Of a stretch of 64,000 nt of DNA, positions 53,799 to 62,391 are shown one piece after another. The stretch is taken from NCBI RefSeq assembly GCF_002179965.1, contig NZ_NGUQ01000016.1, forward strand, positions 1-64,000. Reading direction: 5' to 3'. This DNA is from Pandoraea sp. PE-S2T-3. Its GTDB lineage: Bacteria > Pseudomonadota > Gammaproteobacteria > Burkholderiales > Burkholderiaceae. A program made the position numbers and the translations under genes. The notes under the pieces were generated by a model. The model was not told the origin of the DNA. It was given only the letters and a program-made list of their open reading frames with translations, and ran no database searches. Each line of letters opens with the position of its first letter. Position 1 is the first letter of the stretch.

Positions 53799-54173
53799 AT
53801 GGCAGGTAATCCGAATCGCCTGGCCGGAACCGCCAGCATCACCGTCAGTGGGACGAATTACCTGCTTGTGGGGGATTTCGAATACAACCCGTCCAAAGTG
53901 ACGCGAGAAACGCTTTCTGGAATGGATGGCGTACATGGTTTCAGTGAGAAGCCGCGTCCTGGGTCGATTTCCGGCACCCTGCGCGACGCGGGGAGCCTTA
54001 CCGTTGCCGACCTCAACTCGATGGATAACGAGACGGTTGTCGTGCAGCTCGCCAACGGCAAGACCATCATCGGCCGAAATATGTGGACGGTCGAGGATCA
54101 GACCGTCAAGTCCACCGACGCCACTCTCGAAGTGAAGTGGGAAGGCCCACAAGTCTCCGAAACCACGAGTTAA
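53799..54173 (+). CDS. Tail tube protein (Mu gpM-like)
   Basis: The 124-residue protein (GTASITVSGTNYLLVGDFEY, then LSGMDGVHGFSEKPRPGSIS) fits the Mu-type tail tube family. It forms the inner tube under the sheath. Confidence 0.9.
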   Translation: MAGNPNRLAGTASITVSGTNYLLVGDFEYNPSKVTRETLSGMDGVHGFSEKPRPGSISGTLRDAGSLTVADLNSMDNETVVVQLANGKTIIGRNMWTVEDQTVKSTDATLEVKWEGPQVSETTS

Positions 54174-54175
54174 TC

Positions 54176-54466
54176 ATGAGCCAACCTGACGAAAAGACCC
54201 TCAAGCTTCGCAAGCCTGTGAAGCTCGGCAGCGGTGAGAGCGAAGTCCTTTACGACAAACTCGACCTGCGCGAGCCGACCGCTGGCGAACTCGATAAAGC
54301 CACGACAACCGGAGGTTCGAACATCGGCATCGGGATCATGCTGATCCACCTTGTTTCTGGCCTGCCCAAGTCGGCCGTCGAAAAGCTCAGTCAGCGTGAT
54401 TTCACGGAGGCGAACGAGTATCTCGCGGGTTTTACCGACGATGGCCCGACGGAGTCGGTGACGTAA
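54176..54466 (+). CDS. Tail assembly chaperone, short form (Mu gp41-like)
   Basis: The 96-residue zero-frame product (TLKLRKPVKLGSGESEVLYD, REPTAGELDKATTT) resembles P2 gpE / Mu gp41. It ends in TAA after a slippery GGGTTTT at 54427-54433. Confidence 0.85.
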   Translation: MSQPDEKTLKLRKPVKLGSGESEVLYDKLDLREPTAGELDKATTTGGSNIGIGIMLIHLVSGLPKSAVEKLSQRDFTEANEYLAGFTDDGPTESVT

Positions 54467-54588
54467 TCGCTGACGTCACACACTTCTTCAGTTGGGGCCC
54501 TCTTGAGGCAGAGCGCCTCTCGCTTTCAAAACTGGCTTGGTGGAGAGACCAGGCCAAACGCATTCGACAATCAATGGAGGAGGTCTGA
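54433..54588 (+). CDS. Tail assembly chaperone extension read by -1 frameshift
   Basis: From the slippery G GGT TTT (54427-54433) a -1 slip reads on through YRRWPDGVGDVIADVTHFFS and LAWWRDQAKRIRQSMEEV to TGA 54586-54588, overlapping the tape-measure ATG. The WWRDQA end is the conserved gpE' signature. The open -1 frame has no start of its own. Confidence 0.85.
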   Translation, partial: YRRWPDGVGDVIADVTHFFSWGPLEAERLSLSKLAWWRDQAKRIRQSMEEV

Positions 54589-56579
54589 TGGCAGGTAATG
54601 CGTATCAGATCACCATCACGGCCGCTGACAGGGCGTCGGCGGTGGCGAAGAAGATTGAAGCGTCGATGCAGCGTATTACGCGACCTATCGATCGCGTGAC
54701 AGCGTCCTCGAAGAAGATGAACGACGCTGCCGCAACGCTTCGCAAGCCGTTCGCTGACGTGGGGCGATCCCTCAAAGCGTTGGGCGATGAAACAGGGGTG
54801 ACGAAGGTTGCGCGCGGTATCCGTCGCATCGGTTATGCCGCCGCTGACGCTGGCAGGAGCCTCTTGGGAATAGTGGCTCCGCTTGCGGGCATCGCGGGGC
54901 TCGGCTCAATCGCAGGTATTGCCCTGATGACGAACGAGTGGGGCAAGATGGGCGCGGAGGTTCTGCGTACGTCTGCCGCAATTGGAGTGTCCACGTCGGA
55001 TCTACAGGGGTACCGAGGCGCGGCCAAACTTGCTGGCCTCTCCGCCGACGAAATGACCGGCTCGCTCAAGACGCTCGGCAAGACCATCGAAGATGCGACC
55101 TACGGTCGAAATCAGGATGCGTTCGTGATGATGCAGAAGTTCGGCATTAGCTTGCATCGTACGAAGGATGGCGCCGTAGATGCCACTCGCGCGCTGAAAG
55201 ACGTCGCGAATGCAATCGTGAAGCAGAAGGGGAACGTCCAGACGCAATCGCTAATTGCTGATGTATTCGGCGTTGGTTCGCTGCTACCTATGCTGCAAAA
55301 AGGTGAATCTGGAATTGATGCGTTCGTGCAAAAGGCGAAAAGCATGGGGCTCGTGCTCAGTGACGAGCAGTTGAAGCGAGCAGCCGCTTACAACGAGCAG
55401 ATGATCAAGCTGGAGGCCTCCGGTACGCGGCTGAAGTATTCGTTCGGTGAGGCAATGGCGCCAGCGCTTGAGCGAGTCATTACGGTGGTGCAACGGCTCG
55501 TCGACCAATACGGCGAGATCGTGGCGACGAACGTGGCCGAATACGTCGAGCGGTTCGCGAAGTGGCTTGAGCAAGTAGATTGGGATGCGATTGCGGCGAA
55601 GGTAACGAACTTTATCGATGCGATTGGCGGGGTAAAGGGAGTTGCGGTGGCACTGGCGGCTATCACCTTTGCCGCACCGATCGCTGGCATCGTCTCGATC
55701 GTCGCCAATCTGACTTCACTCACCGCTGTGGCCATCCCCGGGGCGGTTGCCGCATTGGGCACGCTTGGAGCGGCCGGTCTGGCGGCGTGGGGCGCACTGA
55801 AGGTCGCAAAGGCGGCGGGATTGCCCGACACGAATTCCGCAAAGGGAGCGAGCGACGTGGCCGCCGGAAACTGGTGGGCCGCATCGGCCAGCCTGCCGGC
55901 CATGAGCTTCCTGGGTGCCGGTTGGGACCGTCTGACAGGGAAATCTAACGCAGATATCGCGTCAGGTCTTCGCCTTCAGTCAGGTGCAGGCAAATCGAGC
56001 GCCGAATCGGACGCACTATTCTCGAAGCTTGAAACACAGTACGGCTTGCCGAAGGGGCTGCTCGACAGCGTATGGGCTCAGGAATCGGGGCGCGGCACGA
56101 ACATGCTGTCGTCCGCCGGCGCCAAGGGGCATTTCCAGTTCATGGATGCGACGGCAAAGCAATACGGGCTCGACGATCCAAATGACCTGTCGAAGTCCGC
56201 AACGGCGGCCGCGCAGATGTACCGAGATTTGCTCAAGCAGAACGGTGGCGACCTCAGTAAGGCTTTGGCTGGGTATAACTGGGGGCAGGGCAACGTACAA
56301 CGCAAGGGCATGGAGAATGCCCCGAAAGAGACTCGCAACTATGTTGACCAGGTGCAGGCCCGAATGAGTGGCATGGGACTGTATAGCAACTCGCCGCGCA
56401 TCGCTGCCGCAAACCTCCCGGGACAGTCGCCGTCGCCTGTTTCTGGAGATGGCGGGCGCGTCCACGTAGATGTGGTGATTCATCAGGACGGGCGGGCGCC
56501 TACCGCGAAGGTCCGTTCGCAGGGGAACGTGACGGGGACCGCAAGTGTGGGCAATCGAGCAATCGGAGAGATGGCGTGA
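54588..56579 (+). CDS. Tail tape measure protein with lytic transglycosylase domain
   Basis: The 663-residue protein has an N-terminal coiled region, hydrophobic segments at about 100-125 and 370-420, and a C-terminal SLT domain (about 475-610: YGLPKGLLDSVWAQESGRGT with Glu499 as catalytic acid, and LAGYNWGQGNVQ). It sets tail length and opens the peptidoglycan on entry. Short for a tape measure. Confidence 0.92.
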   Translation: MAGNAYQITITAADRASAVAKKIEASMQRITRPIDRVTASSKKMNDAAATLRKPFADVGRSLKALGDETGVTKVARGIRRIGYAAADAGRSLLGIVAPLAGIAGLGSIAGIALMTNEWGKMGAEVLRTSAAIGVSTSDLQGYRGAAKLAGLSADEMTGSLKTLGKTIEDATYGRNQDAFVMMQKFGISLHRTKDGAVDATRALKDVANAIVKQKGNVQTQSLIADVFGVGSLLPMLQKGESGIDAFVQKAKSMGLVLSDEQLKRAAAYNEQMIKLEASGTRLKYSFGEAMAPALERVITVVQRLVDQYGEIVATNVAEYVERFAKWLEQVDWDAIAAKVTNFIDAIGGVKGVAVALAAITFAAPIAGIVSIVANLTSLTAVAIPGAVAALGTLGAAGLAAWGALKVAKAAGLPDTNSAKGASDVAAGNWWAASASLPAMSFLGAGWDRLTGKSNADIASGLRLQSGAGKSSAESDALFSKLETQYGLPKGLLDSVWAQESGRGTNMLSSAGAKGHFQFMDATAKQYGLDDPNDLSKSATAAAQMYRDLLKQNGGDLSKALAGYNWGQGNVQRKGMENAPKETRNYVDQVQARMSGMGLYSNSPRIAAANLPGQSPSPVSGDGGRVHVDVVIHQDGRAPTAKVRSQGNVTGTASVGNRAIGEMA

Positions 56580-58051
56580 GTGTGGCTGACGTAGTGAATG
56601 TTGCGGGTAGCATCGGCGGCGTGGCGTCTGCCGCCAAGGGAATTGCCTCGTCAGCGCAGAGCTTGATGAGTCTATTCGGCAGCGGCGACTATGCGAGCAA
56701 GTTGCGCAAGGCTAGCTATAACGACGTCCCGTTCGCCGTCGTATCGGAAAGTGGCGTGTTCGGGCGGAACGTGGTCGTGCACTCCTACCCGAAGAAAGAG
56801 ACGCGTCCCTGGATCGAGGACAACGGCCTGAAGACGAACGTCCTGCAGATCACCGGCTTTCTCGTTGAGAACAGCCTGATCTACGGTGGCGGGGACGTCA
56901 CGACGCAGAAGATCAATCTGCTGAACGTGATTCGCGGCGGTTCCGTCAACAATACGAAACCGCCTGGTATCGGGAAGCTTGTTCACCCCACATGGGGCGA
57001 GATCAAGGCAAATTGCACTGAAGCTGAGTTCGGGACGTCGTGGGTTCGTGGTCGCGTCGTCGAGTTGCGCCTGACGTTCATTCTCGGTGGCGATAGGTTA
57101 TATCCGAGTGCCCAGTCTGCGACTAAGGACGCGGTAAGCACTGCGGCTTCTGGTTTGACGGCATCATCGTTGCTCAGCTTCGTCAGCCGCACTCTCGACG
57201 CAATCAAGGCGGGCGTCGCTGTCATTCGTACTGCCGTCGGTGTTGCCGTCGGGTTCTATCAGTCTGTGAACGGCCTGGTGCATAGCGTCCGCCGATTCTT
57301 TAATTCGATTTCCACGCTGTCAGGAAACTTCGGACGAATCTTCGGTGGTAGCAATTCTGGTTATGCCGGCGCGAACGGGAAAGCACCTGCTACTGCTACG
57401 GTAGCGAGCCTCCTTGCTCAGGACACGCAGAATGTTGCCAATGTTGTTGCCGCCGGGGCGGCGCTTTCCGCCGCGGCCGTGAGCGCTGGCACGAATCCGG
57501 CGGCATTTAGCGGGGCGTCGCAGTTACTTATGACCGCGACCGCAAACACTGCCGCATCGCCCGCCGACGCAATCAGGTTGTTGACGCCGTTGGCGCAGTA
57601 CGCGCCGCCGTCGGTGTCGCCGAGCTCGCCCGTCGCGGCAGCCCAAGCAGTTATGAGCGGTGCGACGGGGGATTTGCTTCGCCGATCTGCGATTGCACAG
57701 CTTGCGATGAGCTCGACGGCATTTCAGCCGGCCTCAGCCGACGATGCCGTTGGTGTCCGGGATACCATCGTCGGGTTTATCGACGCCGAGATTCAGGTCG
57801 CGGCGGACCAAGGCGAAGACGACGTTTATGTGGCGCTGCGCACATTGAGGCAAGCCGTAGTGACTGACTTCGACGGTCGCGGACAGGGACTGGCCGCAGT
57901 AACGACATTCCAGTTCAATGGATCGATTCCCGCATTGGCGCTTGCCAATCGCATATACAGGGACATTGGCCGGGAAGATGAGCTGGTGAGGCAGGCGAAT
58001 CCGGTGCACCCGGCGTTCATGCAGCCGAATTTCAAGGCTCTAGCTGAATAG
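56576..58051 (+). CDS. DNA circularisation / tail protein N (Mu gpN-like)
   Basis: The 491-residue protein has the Mu N-terminal domain (YNDVPFAVVSESGVFGRNVV, SYPKKETRPWIEDNGLKTNV), followed by an Ala-rich region and the conserved end. It joins tape measure and baseplate. GTG start overlaps the previous stop. Confidence 0.9.
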   Translation: MSVADVVNVAGSIGGVASAAKGIASSAQSLMSLFGSGDYASKLRKASYNDVPFAVVSESGVFGRNVVVHSYPKKETRPWIEDNGLKTNVLQITGFLVENSLIYGGGDVTTQKINLLNVIRGGSVNNTKPPGIGKLVHPTWGEIKANCTEAEFGTSWVRGRVVELRLTFILGGDRLYPSAQSATKDAVSTAASGLTASSLLSFVSRTLDAIKAGVAVIRTAVGVAVGFYQSVNGLVHSVRRFFNSISTLSGNFGRIFGGSNSGYAGANGKAPATATVASLLAQDTQNVANVVAAGAALSAAAVSAGTNPAAFSGASQLLMTATANTAASPADAIRLLTPLAQYAPPSVSPSSPVAAAQAVMSGATGDLLRRSAIAQLAMSSTAFQPASADDAVGVRDTIVGFIDAEIQVAADQGEDDVYVALRTLRQAVVTDFDGRGQGLAAVTTFQFNGSIPALALANRIYRDIGREDELVRQANPVHPAFMQPNFKALAE

Positions 58052-58510
58052 GCGCCGCTAAGCGGCAAGCGCGCGCGCGATCCTCACGAGTCGGTTTGAA
58101 TCAACCTCCACCAACCCGGTGACGGTTGCGCAGGATGGGCGAATTGCAGAGGTGTTACCAGATTTCGAATGCAATCACAAGCACGGAGTGTGCATGACGT
58201 GCCACCTTGTCCGTGCATACGCCGTGCTTGTGATTGCAGAAGCGCTCCTCGAAACTGAATTCATGCGGCGCTCATGAAATTCCGACAATGGTCAGCTGAG
58301 AATTTTGCGGATTCCAACTATTGTTGGACGACAGGAGGGCGGCGGCGCTTTACCTTAAACCGAACGCCGTTTGGTCACACGAAAACAGGTTTGGAGGTAG
58401 GGCATTCGGGTCTCGAGTGCCTGGGGAGCCGTGTCAGACTTGGTGTATGGAAGGCAGCGTTACGCGAGGCTCTTTCACGGTGGGAGAGCCGCCGCGGTGG
58501 GTTCTTGGGG
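58052..58510. other. 459-base gap in the tail operon
   Basis: I see no supported gene here. The stretch contains a perfect 17-bp inverted repeat (58170-58238) and a 126-codon rightward frame (58274-58654), which is mostly antisense to the ribbon-helix-helix gene and has poor composition. Confidence 0.6.
58170..58238. repeat. Perfect 17-bp inverted repeat with structured loop
   Basis: TGCAATCACAAGCACGG (58170-58186) pairs exactly with CCGTGCTTGTGATTGCA (58222-58238). The 35-base loop can pair further (GTGTGCAT with GTGCATAC). There is no T run. It could be a small structured RNA, a transcriptional barrier or an element end. Confidence 0.8.
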
Positions 58511-58813
58511 TTAGGAGGCGGATTTGAGCATTGCTCGAATCGTTGCAAGAAGCGTTTCGAGTTCGCCTCGATTGCTGGGCTTAAGCAACCGCTCGGCCCA
58601 AACCTGTACCCCATGGTCGATTTCAGCACCCGGAGGAAGCTCTCGTTTGGGTAGTGGGGCTTCGTCGGCGACATCGTCAGCGTCCAGGGATAGGGCCAGG
58701 CGGTTAACGATCTCTCCGTTGAGCGATCTGTTTGAAAGTTTTCTCGCCTGCTCCAACCGCTCTTTCAACTCGGCGGGCATGCGAATGTTCACTTGAGGAT
58801 CAGTTCGCGCCAT
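58511..58813 (-). CDS. Arc/Mnt-family ribbon-helix-helix repressor (Mnt-like by position)
   Basis: The 100-residue protein starts with the RHH strand and helices (DPQVNIRMPAELKERLEQAR, NRSLNGEIVNRLALSLD), then a C-terminal tail for oligomerisation. It diverges from a second RHH gene and an antirepressor, as mnt does from arc-ant in P22, and should repress ant in the lysogen. Confidence 0.85.
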   Translation of the reverse strand: MARTDPQVNIRMPAELKERLEQARKLSNRSLNGEIVNRLALSLDADDVADEAPLPKRELPPGAEIDHGVQVWAERLLKPSNRGELETLLATIRAMLKSAS

Positions 58814-58840
58814 AACGTTCCAGAAAATATGCTTGCAATT

Positions 58841-58890
58841 GTGCTACCACGGTACTACCATCAATCCGTGCTAGCAAAATGTTAGCACGG
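58841..58890. promoter_or_regulatory. Operator cluster between the two RHH genes
   Basis: GTGCTA half-sites occur at 58841-58846 and 58868-58873, and the reverse copy TAGCAC at 58883-58888. The last two form an 8-bp inverted repeat CCGTGCTA/TAGCACGG (58866-58890). A small hairpin AGGGC/GCCCT (58894-58908) follows before the AAGGAGG of the next gene. Confidence 0.65.
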
Positions 58891-58919
58891 TATAGGGCTT
58901 TATGCCCTAAGGAGGACAA

Positions 58920-59117
58920 ATGAAAGGTGCAAGGGAAATGCCTAGTGTCTTGGTAAAAATGCCTAAGGCACTCAAGGAAAGTATCCGGGACGCCGCATCG
59001 CGACGTTACTGCAGCATGAATTCGGAGATTGTTCGGCGTCTTGCCGAGAGTCTCGAAAAAGAAAAAGCCCCGACTGTTGATCTTGGCGGATTCAGTCAGG
59101 GCTTGGTGACGCAGTGA
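58920..59117 (+). CDS. Arc-like ribbon-helix-helix repressor
   Basis: The 65-residue protein (MPSVLVKMPKALKESIRDAA, then YCSMNSEIVRRLAESLEKEK) is an RHH repressor upstream of ant in the same transcript, as arc is in P22. AAGGAGG precedes ATG 58920. Confidence 0.85.
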   Translation: MKGAREMPSVLVKMPKALKESIRDAASRRYCSMNSEIVRRLAESLEKEKAPTVDLGGFSQGLVTQ

Positions 59118-59141
59118 ACCCCTTTCAAAGGAACACAGATC

Positions 59142-60062
59142 ATGCTCAAGAATAGCACTGAGGCAGTGAAACGACAAATTTCGGTGCCGTTTTACGGCGC
59201 GAACCTGTTGCTCCTCGAACACGATGGGCAGCCTTACACCCCAATGAAACCGCTTGTTGCGGCAATTGGGGTGAGTTGGCAGGGGCAGCACGAGAAAATG
59301 TCAGCAAATCGCGAACGGTGGGGTATCAAGGAAATCTTGATGCCTTCCGCGGGCGGCAAGCAGTCGGCCATCTGCATTCCTGTCCGCAAGTTGTTCGGGT
59401 GGTTGATGACGATGGAGCCGAACAAGATCAAGAATCTTGGCGTACGTGAACGCGTCATCCAATACCAGAACGAGTGCGACGATGTGCTTTGGAAGTACTG
59501 GACCGAAGGCGTAGCCATCAACGAGCGCATGGCGTTTGCGGTCAATTCGGATGATGTGCTGACTGGCGAGCAACAAGAGGTGTTGCGCCTTATGGTCAAA
59601 ACCCACGTCGAGCGTTTGCCGAAACTCAAGCAAGGCGCTGCCGCCACGAAGGTCTGGTCGAAGCTGAAAGCCCACTTCAAGGTGGCGTACCGCCAGATCC
59701 CACAATCGGAATTCACGGAGGCTGTGAGCATCGTTACTCGGACGGCTGCCGAGTGGGAGGTCCTTGAAGCTGAGCCGAAGCAAGAAACGGATCTGATCGC
59801 GGTGATTGAGCAGATGGATGCGCTTGATGCACTTCGACGAATCCTGTCTGGTGATCGTTGGTTGCTTAGTTTCGATGATGATCGTTGGCGGCTTAAGCTC
59901 ATCAGCCGAGACGCGTACATCCTCACGGAAAAACAGATTGTGGGGCTCATCGGGGAGCCTGGAATAATTTCCGAACGCCTGCTTCCGAGCATCATTGCGG
60001 TGGCTGCCGAGCGGCTGACTCATCTTAGCCCGTTCCGAATCGAGAGTCGGGCTGCTGCCTGA
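59142..60062 (+). CDS. ant: P22 Ant-like antirepressor
   Basis: The 306-residue protein has the P22_AR_N domain (about 12-135: SVPFYGANLLLLEHDGQPYT, PMKPLVAAIGVSWQGQHEKM, RKLFGWLMTM). Its C-terminal half is less conserved. In P22 the antirepressor binds and inactivates the main repressor, giving induction. It is co-directional with the arc-like gene, 24 bases downstream. Confidence 0.88.
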   Translation: MLKNSTEAVKRQISVPFYGANLLLLEHDGQPYTPMKPLVAAIGVSWQGQHEKMSANRERWGIKEILMPSAGGKQSAICIPVRKLFGWLMTMEPNKIKNLGVRERVIQYQNECDDVLWKYWTEGVAINERMAFAVNSDDVLTGEQQEVLRLMVKTHVERLPKLKQGAAATKVWSKLKAHFKVAYRQIPQSEFTEAVSIVTRTAAEWEVLEAEPKQETDLIAVIEQMDALDALRRILSGDRWLLSFDDDRWRLKLISRDAYILTEKQIVGLIGEPGIISERLLPSIIAVAAERLTHLSPFRIESRAAA

Positions 60063-60092
60063 TGCGGTTTCTCAGATATCAACCGCCAGCTT

Positions 60093-60599
60093 TCAGTTGA
60101 GCGGCTGGTAGATCTGCCGCATTTCCCCGTTCACGCATTTGATAGTGACCTTGCCTTGCTTCAGATAGAGCTTTCCATCTGGAGCGGCAAGGAGCTTGCT
60201 CGTCACGAAGGTGTGTGGGTAATCGCATTTAGCTTCCACAAGGGCGCCTTTGTCGTCGAGGACAGGCGCGGCATCGCGTCGCAACACATTCAAATACCTA
60301 GGGGCGCCGGCTTCGTTCTCTCCGGCCAGTTCTCGACCATAGATCAGCAGGTCGGTTTTTGTTATGTCGTTCGGCCAGTCATACGCGGCCGTTCGATTCA
60401 GTGCCTCGAACGCAAAGCCCGATTTAACTTTCCGGCAAGCTGTCGGCAGCGCCTTCTCTAGCGATTGGGTCGCGGCGTGCAAATCCGCCGCTGTTGCGCA
60501 AACGACCGCTTCGTCCGCGATGACCTTGAACACTGGCATCGCGTGTGCGCCGAAGGGGATCGCAAGGGAAAGCAAAGCGGCGACTGATGATCTAAACAT
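60093..60599 (-). CDS. Exported cysteine-containing protein, antisense cargo in the tail operon
   Basis: The 168-residue protein has a signal peptide (VAALLSLAIPFGAHA, cleaved at about residue 20) and four cysteines, so it should be periplasmic with disulfides. No family is recognised. GGAGAAGG precedes ATG 60599. It is opposite to the tail genes, as morons expressed from a lysogen are. Confidence 0.7.
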   Translation of the reverse strand: MFRSSVAALLSLAIPFGAHAMPVFKVIADEAVVCATAADLHAATQSLEKALPTACRKVKSGFAFEALNRTAAYDWPNDITKTDLLIYGRELAGENEAGAPRYLNVLRRDAAPVLDDKGALVEAKCDYPHTFVTSKLLAAPDGKLYLKQGKVTIKCVNGEMRQIYQPLN

Positions 60600-60615
60600 T
60601 CACCTTCTCCGAAAA

Positions 60616-61707
60616 ATGACTGACGACAATATTACGCTCAAGCTTAACGACTCCTTGCTTTCCGGGTGGACGCGACTGCGTGTAACGCGTGGAATTGAGC
60701 GCTTTTCCGGGGATTTTGAGCTTGAGATGACCGAGTTGTACCCGGGGCAAGCGCAGGACGTGATCGCGACTCCCGGCGATCGCTGCGTGCTGGCGTTTGG
60801 TGGTGACCACGTAATCACTGGCTATGTGGATCGTGTGGTACCGAGTATCTCGGCGGAATCGCACGACATCCGCGTAACCGGCCGCGGGAAGTGTCAGGAC
60901 CTTCTAGATTGCGCCGCGGTTTGGCCGAACGGGCAGATGAGCAATGTCAATGCGTATTCGATGGCCAAGCAACTTGCCGCCGTCTACGACATCGACGTGA
61001 TCTGTGACGTGGAAGGTCTGTTGATGATCCCGCAGATCAACATTATCCCTGGCGAGTCCACGTACGAGGTCGTTGAGCGTACGTCGCGCTACAGTGCCCT
61101 GCTGGTCTACGAAGACCGAAACGGCAACATGGTGCTGGCGCGTGCCAGCACCGAGGTGATGGCGAGCGGAGTGCAAGAGGGCATCAACATCGAGGCCGCA
61201 ACTGCCGAGCGATCGATGGATCAGCGCTTCTCGCACGTGACGGCATTGCTAACCGGCACGAACAACATGCAGGATCTGACGTCGATCACTGCCCCTCATT
61301 TCACGGCTACCGATCCTAACGTTCCTCGCCGGCGTGAGCGAGTCATCTTTGCTGAAGCTGGAGAGCTTGGATGGGAGGTTGGTAAGCAGCGGGCGCTGTG
61401 GGAGGTGGCTTGGCGTCGAGGTCGCGCTGAGGTCATCCATGTCACAGTCGATAATTGGCGTGATGTGGCGGGAAACCTGTGGGAGCCGAATAAGCTTATC
61501 GATGTGTTGATTCCGAGCTTGAAGGTGTCGGGTGACCAAGCTGGAACCGTGCCGCAACGCATGATGATTGCCGAGGTGACCTATAGTCTTGACGAATCCG
61601 GTACCCATGCGCAGTTGACTTTGATGCCTCCCGAGGCATTTGAGCCCAAGCCGATCTTGCTCTACCCGCAATATGGTGATCTTGTCGGAACGGTGCCCCT
61701 ACGATGA
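60616..61707 (+). CDS. Baseplate hub protein (Mu gpP-like)
   Basis: The 363-residue protein (LKLNDSLLSGWTRLRVTRGI, ERFSGDFELEMTELYPGQAQ, VTGRGKCQDLLDCAAVWPNG) is the Mu gp44/P hub. No ribosome-binding site precedes ATG 60616 because the divergent exported-protein gene starts 16 bases away. Confidence 0.9.
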   Translation: MTDDNITLKLNDSLLSGWTRLRVTRGIERFSGDFELEMTELYPGQAQDVIATPGDRCVLAFGGDHVITGYVDRVVPSISAESHDIRVTGRGKCQDLLDCAAVWPNGQMSNVNAYSMAKQLAAVYDIDVICDVEGLLMIPQINIIPGESTYEVVERTSRYSALLVYEDRNGNMVLARASTEVMASGVQEGINIEAATAERSMDQRFSHVTALLTGTNNMQDLTSITAPHFTATDPNVPRRRERVIFAEAGELGWEVGKQRALWEVAWRRGRAEVIHVTVDNWRDVAGNLWEPNKLIDVLIPSLKVSGDQAGTVPQRMMIAEVTYSLDESGTHAQLTLMPPEAFEPKPILLYPQYGDLVGTVPLR

Positions 61708-62333
61708 CACGTGAACTTGATGTTGGGCCGGTACAGCGGGTGGTGCGCCGCGCATTGACCGCATTCGCACGTGCGTTGATTTCTGCCGTGAATGACTCCG
61801 GCGGAGTCCAGACTGTCCAGATCATGCTCAGTTCAACTGAGGTGCGCGACGGATCGCCGCGAATTGCCGAATTCGGCTTCTCCTCGAATCCACCGGTCGG
61901 TAGCGATGGCGTGGTTGCGTTTCTCGGAGGGGATCGTACTAAGGGTGTTGTCATCGGGACGTGCCATCAACCGTCCCGACCGACGGGGCTCAGTCCTGGC
62001 GAAACGATCTTGCACAGCCAAGATGGAAAGTCCGTCTATCTGACGGCGGCCGGCGGCATCGTTGTCGAGGCGAAGGGGCAGTCAGTTGTGGTCAACGATG
62101 CATCTGACGTGACTTGGAACTGCACTGGCAAGTTCAAAGTGGTTGCGCCTGGAGGCGTCGAATTCGACGCGCCGATGGTGAAGGCGACCGGCGACATGCA
62201 AGACAACTTTGCGAGCAATCCGCACACGATGGCGGATATGCGCGAAATATCCAATTCCCATACCCACCCGATCAAGGGTGTACAGGGTGGTGGGTCGACT
62301 GTCACAAGTGACCCGCCAAATCAGCATCAGTAG
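61704..62333 (+). CDS. Baseplate spike/assembly protein (Mu gp45-like)
   Basis: The 209-residue protein has an OB-like start (RIAEFGFSSNPPVGSDGVVA) and a beta-helix spike region. The end, NSHTHPIKG with H186-x-H188, is the usual HxH metal site of phage spike tips. It overlaps the hub gene by four bases. Confidence 0.9.
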   Translation: MTRELDVGPVQRVVRRALTAFARALISAVNDSGGVQTVQIMLSSTEVRDGSPRIAEFGFSSNPPVGSDGVVAFLGGDRTKGVVIGTCHQPSRPTGLSPGETILHSQDGKSVYLTAAGGIVVEAKGQSVVVNDASDVTWNCTGKFKVVAPGGVEFDAPMVKATGDMQDNFASNPHTMADMREISNSHTHPIKGVQGGGSTVTSDPPNQHQ

Positions 62334-62355
62334 GCATTGCTCTGCTCGATCAACA

Positions 62356-62378
62356 AGCCTCCCTTCCGGAGGCTTTTT
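62356..62378 (+). terminator. Terminator-like hairpin after gp45
   Basis: AGCCTCC (62356-62362) pairs with GGAGGCT (62368-62374) around CTTCC, followed by TTTTCG. Confidence 0.85.
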
Positions 62379-62391
62379 CGTTTTGGCTCGA

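Noticed and set aside
58274-58654. Rightward 126-codon frame in the tail-operon gap
   Set aside because: Its second half is antisense to the clear ribbon-helix-helix gene, it has no ribosome-binding site, and its sequence is Arg/Gly-rich without protein-like pattern.
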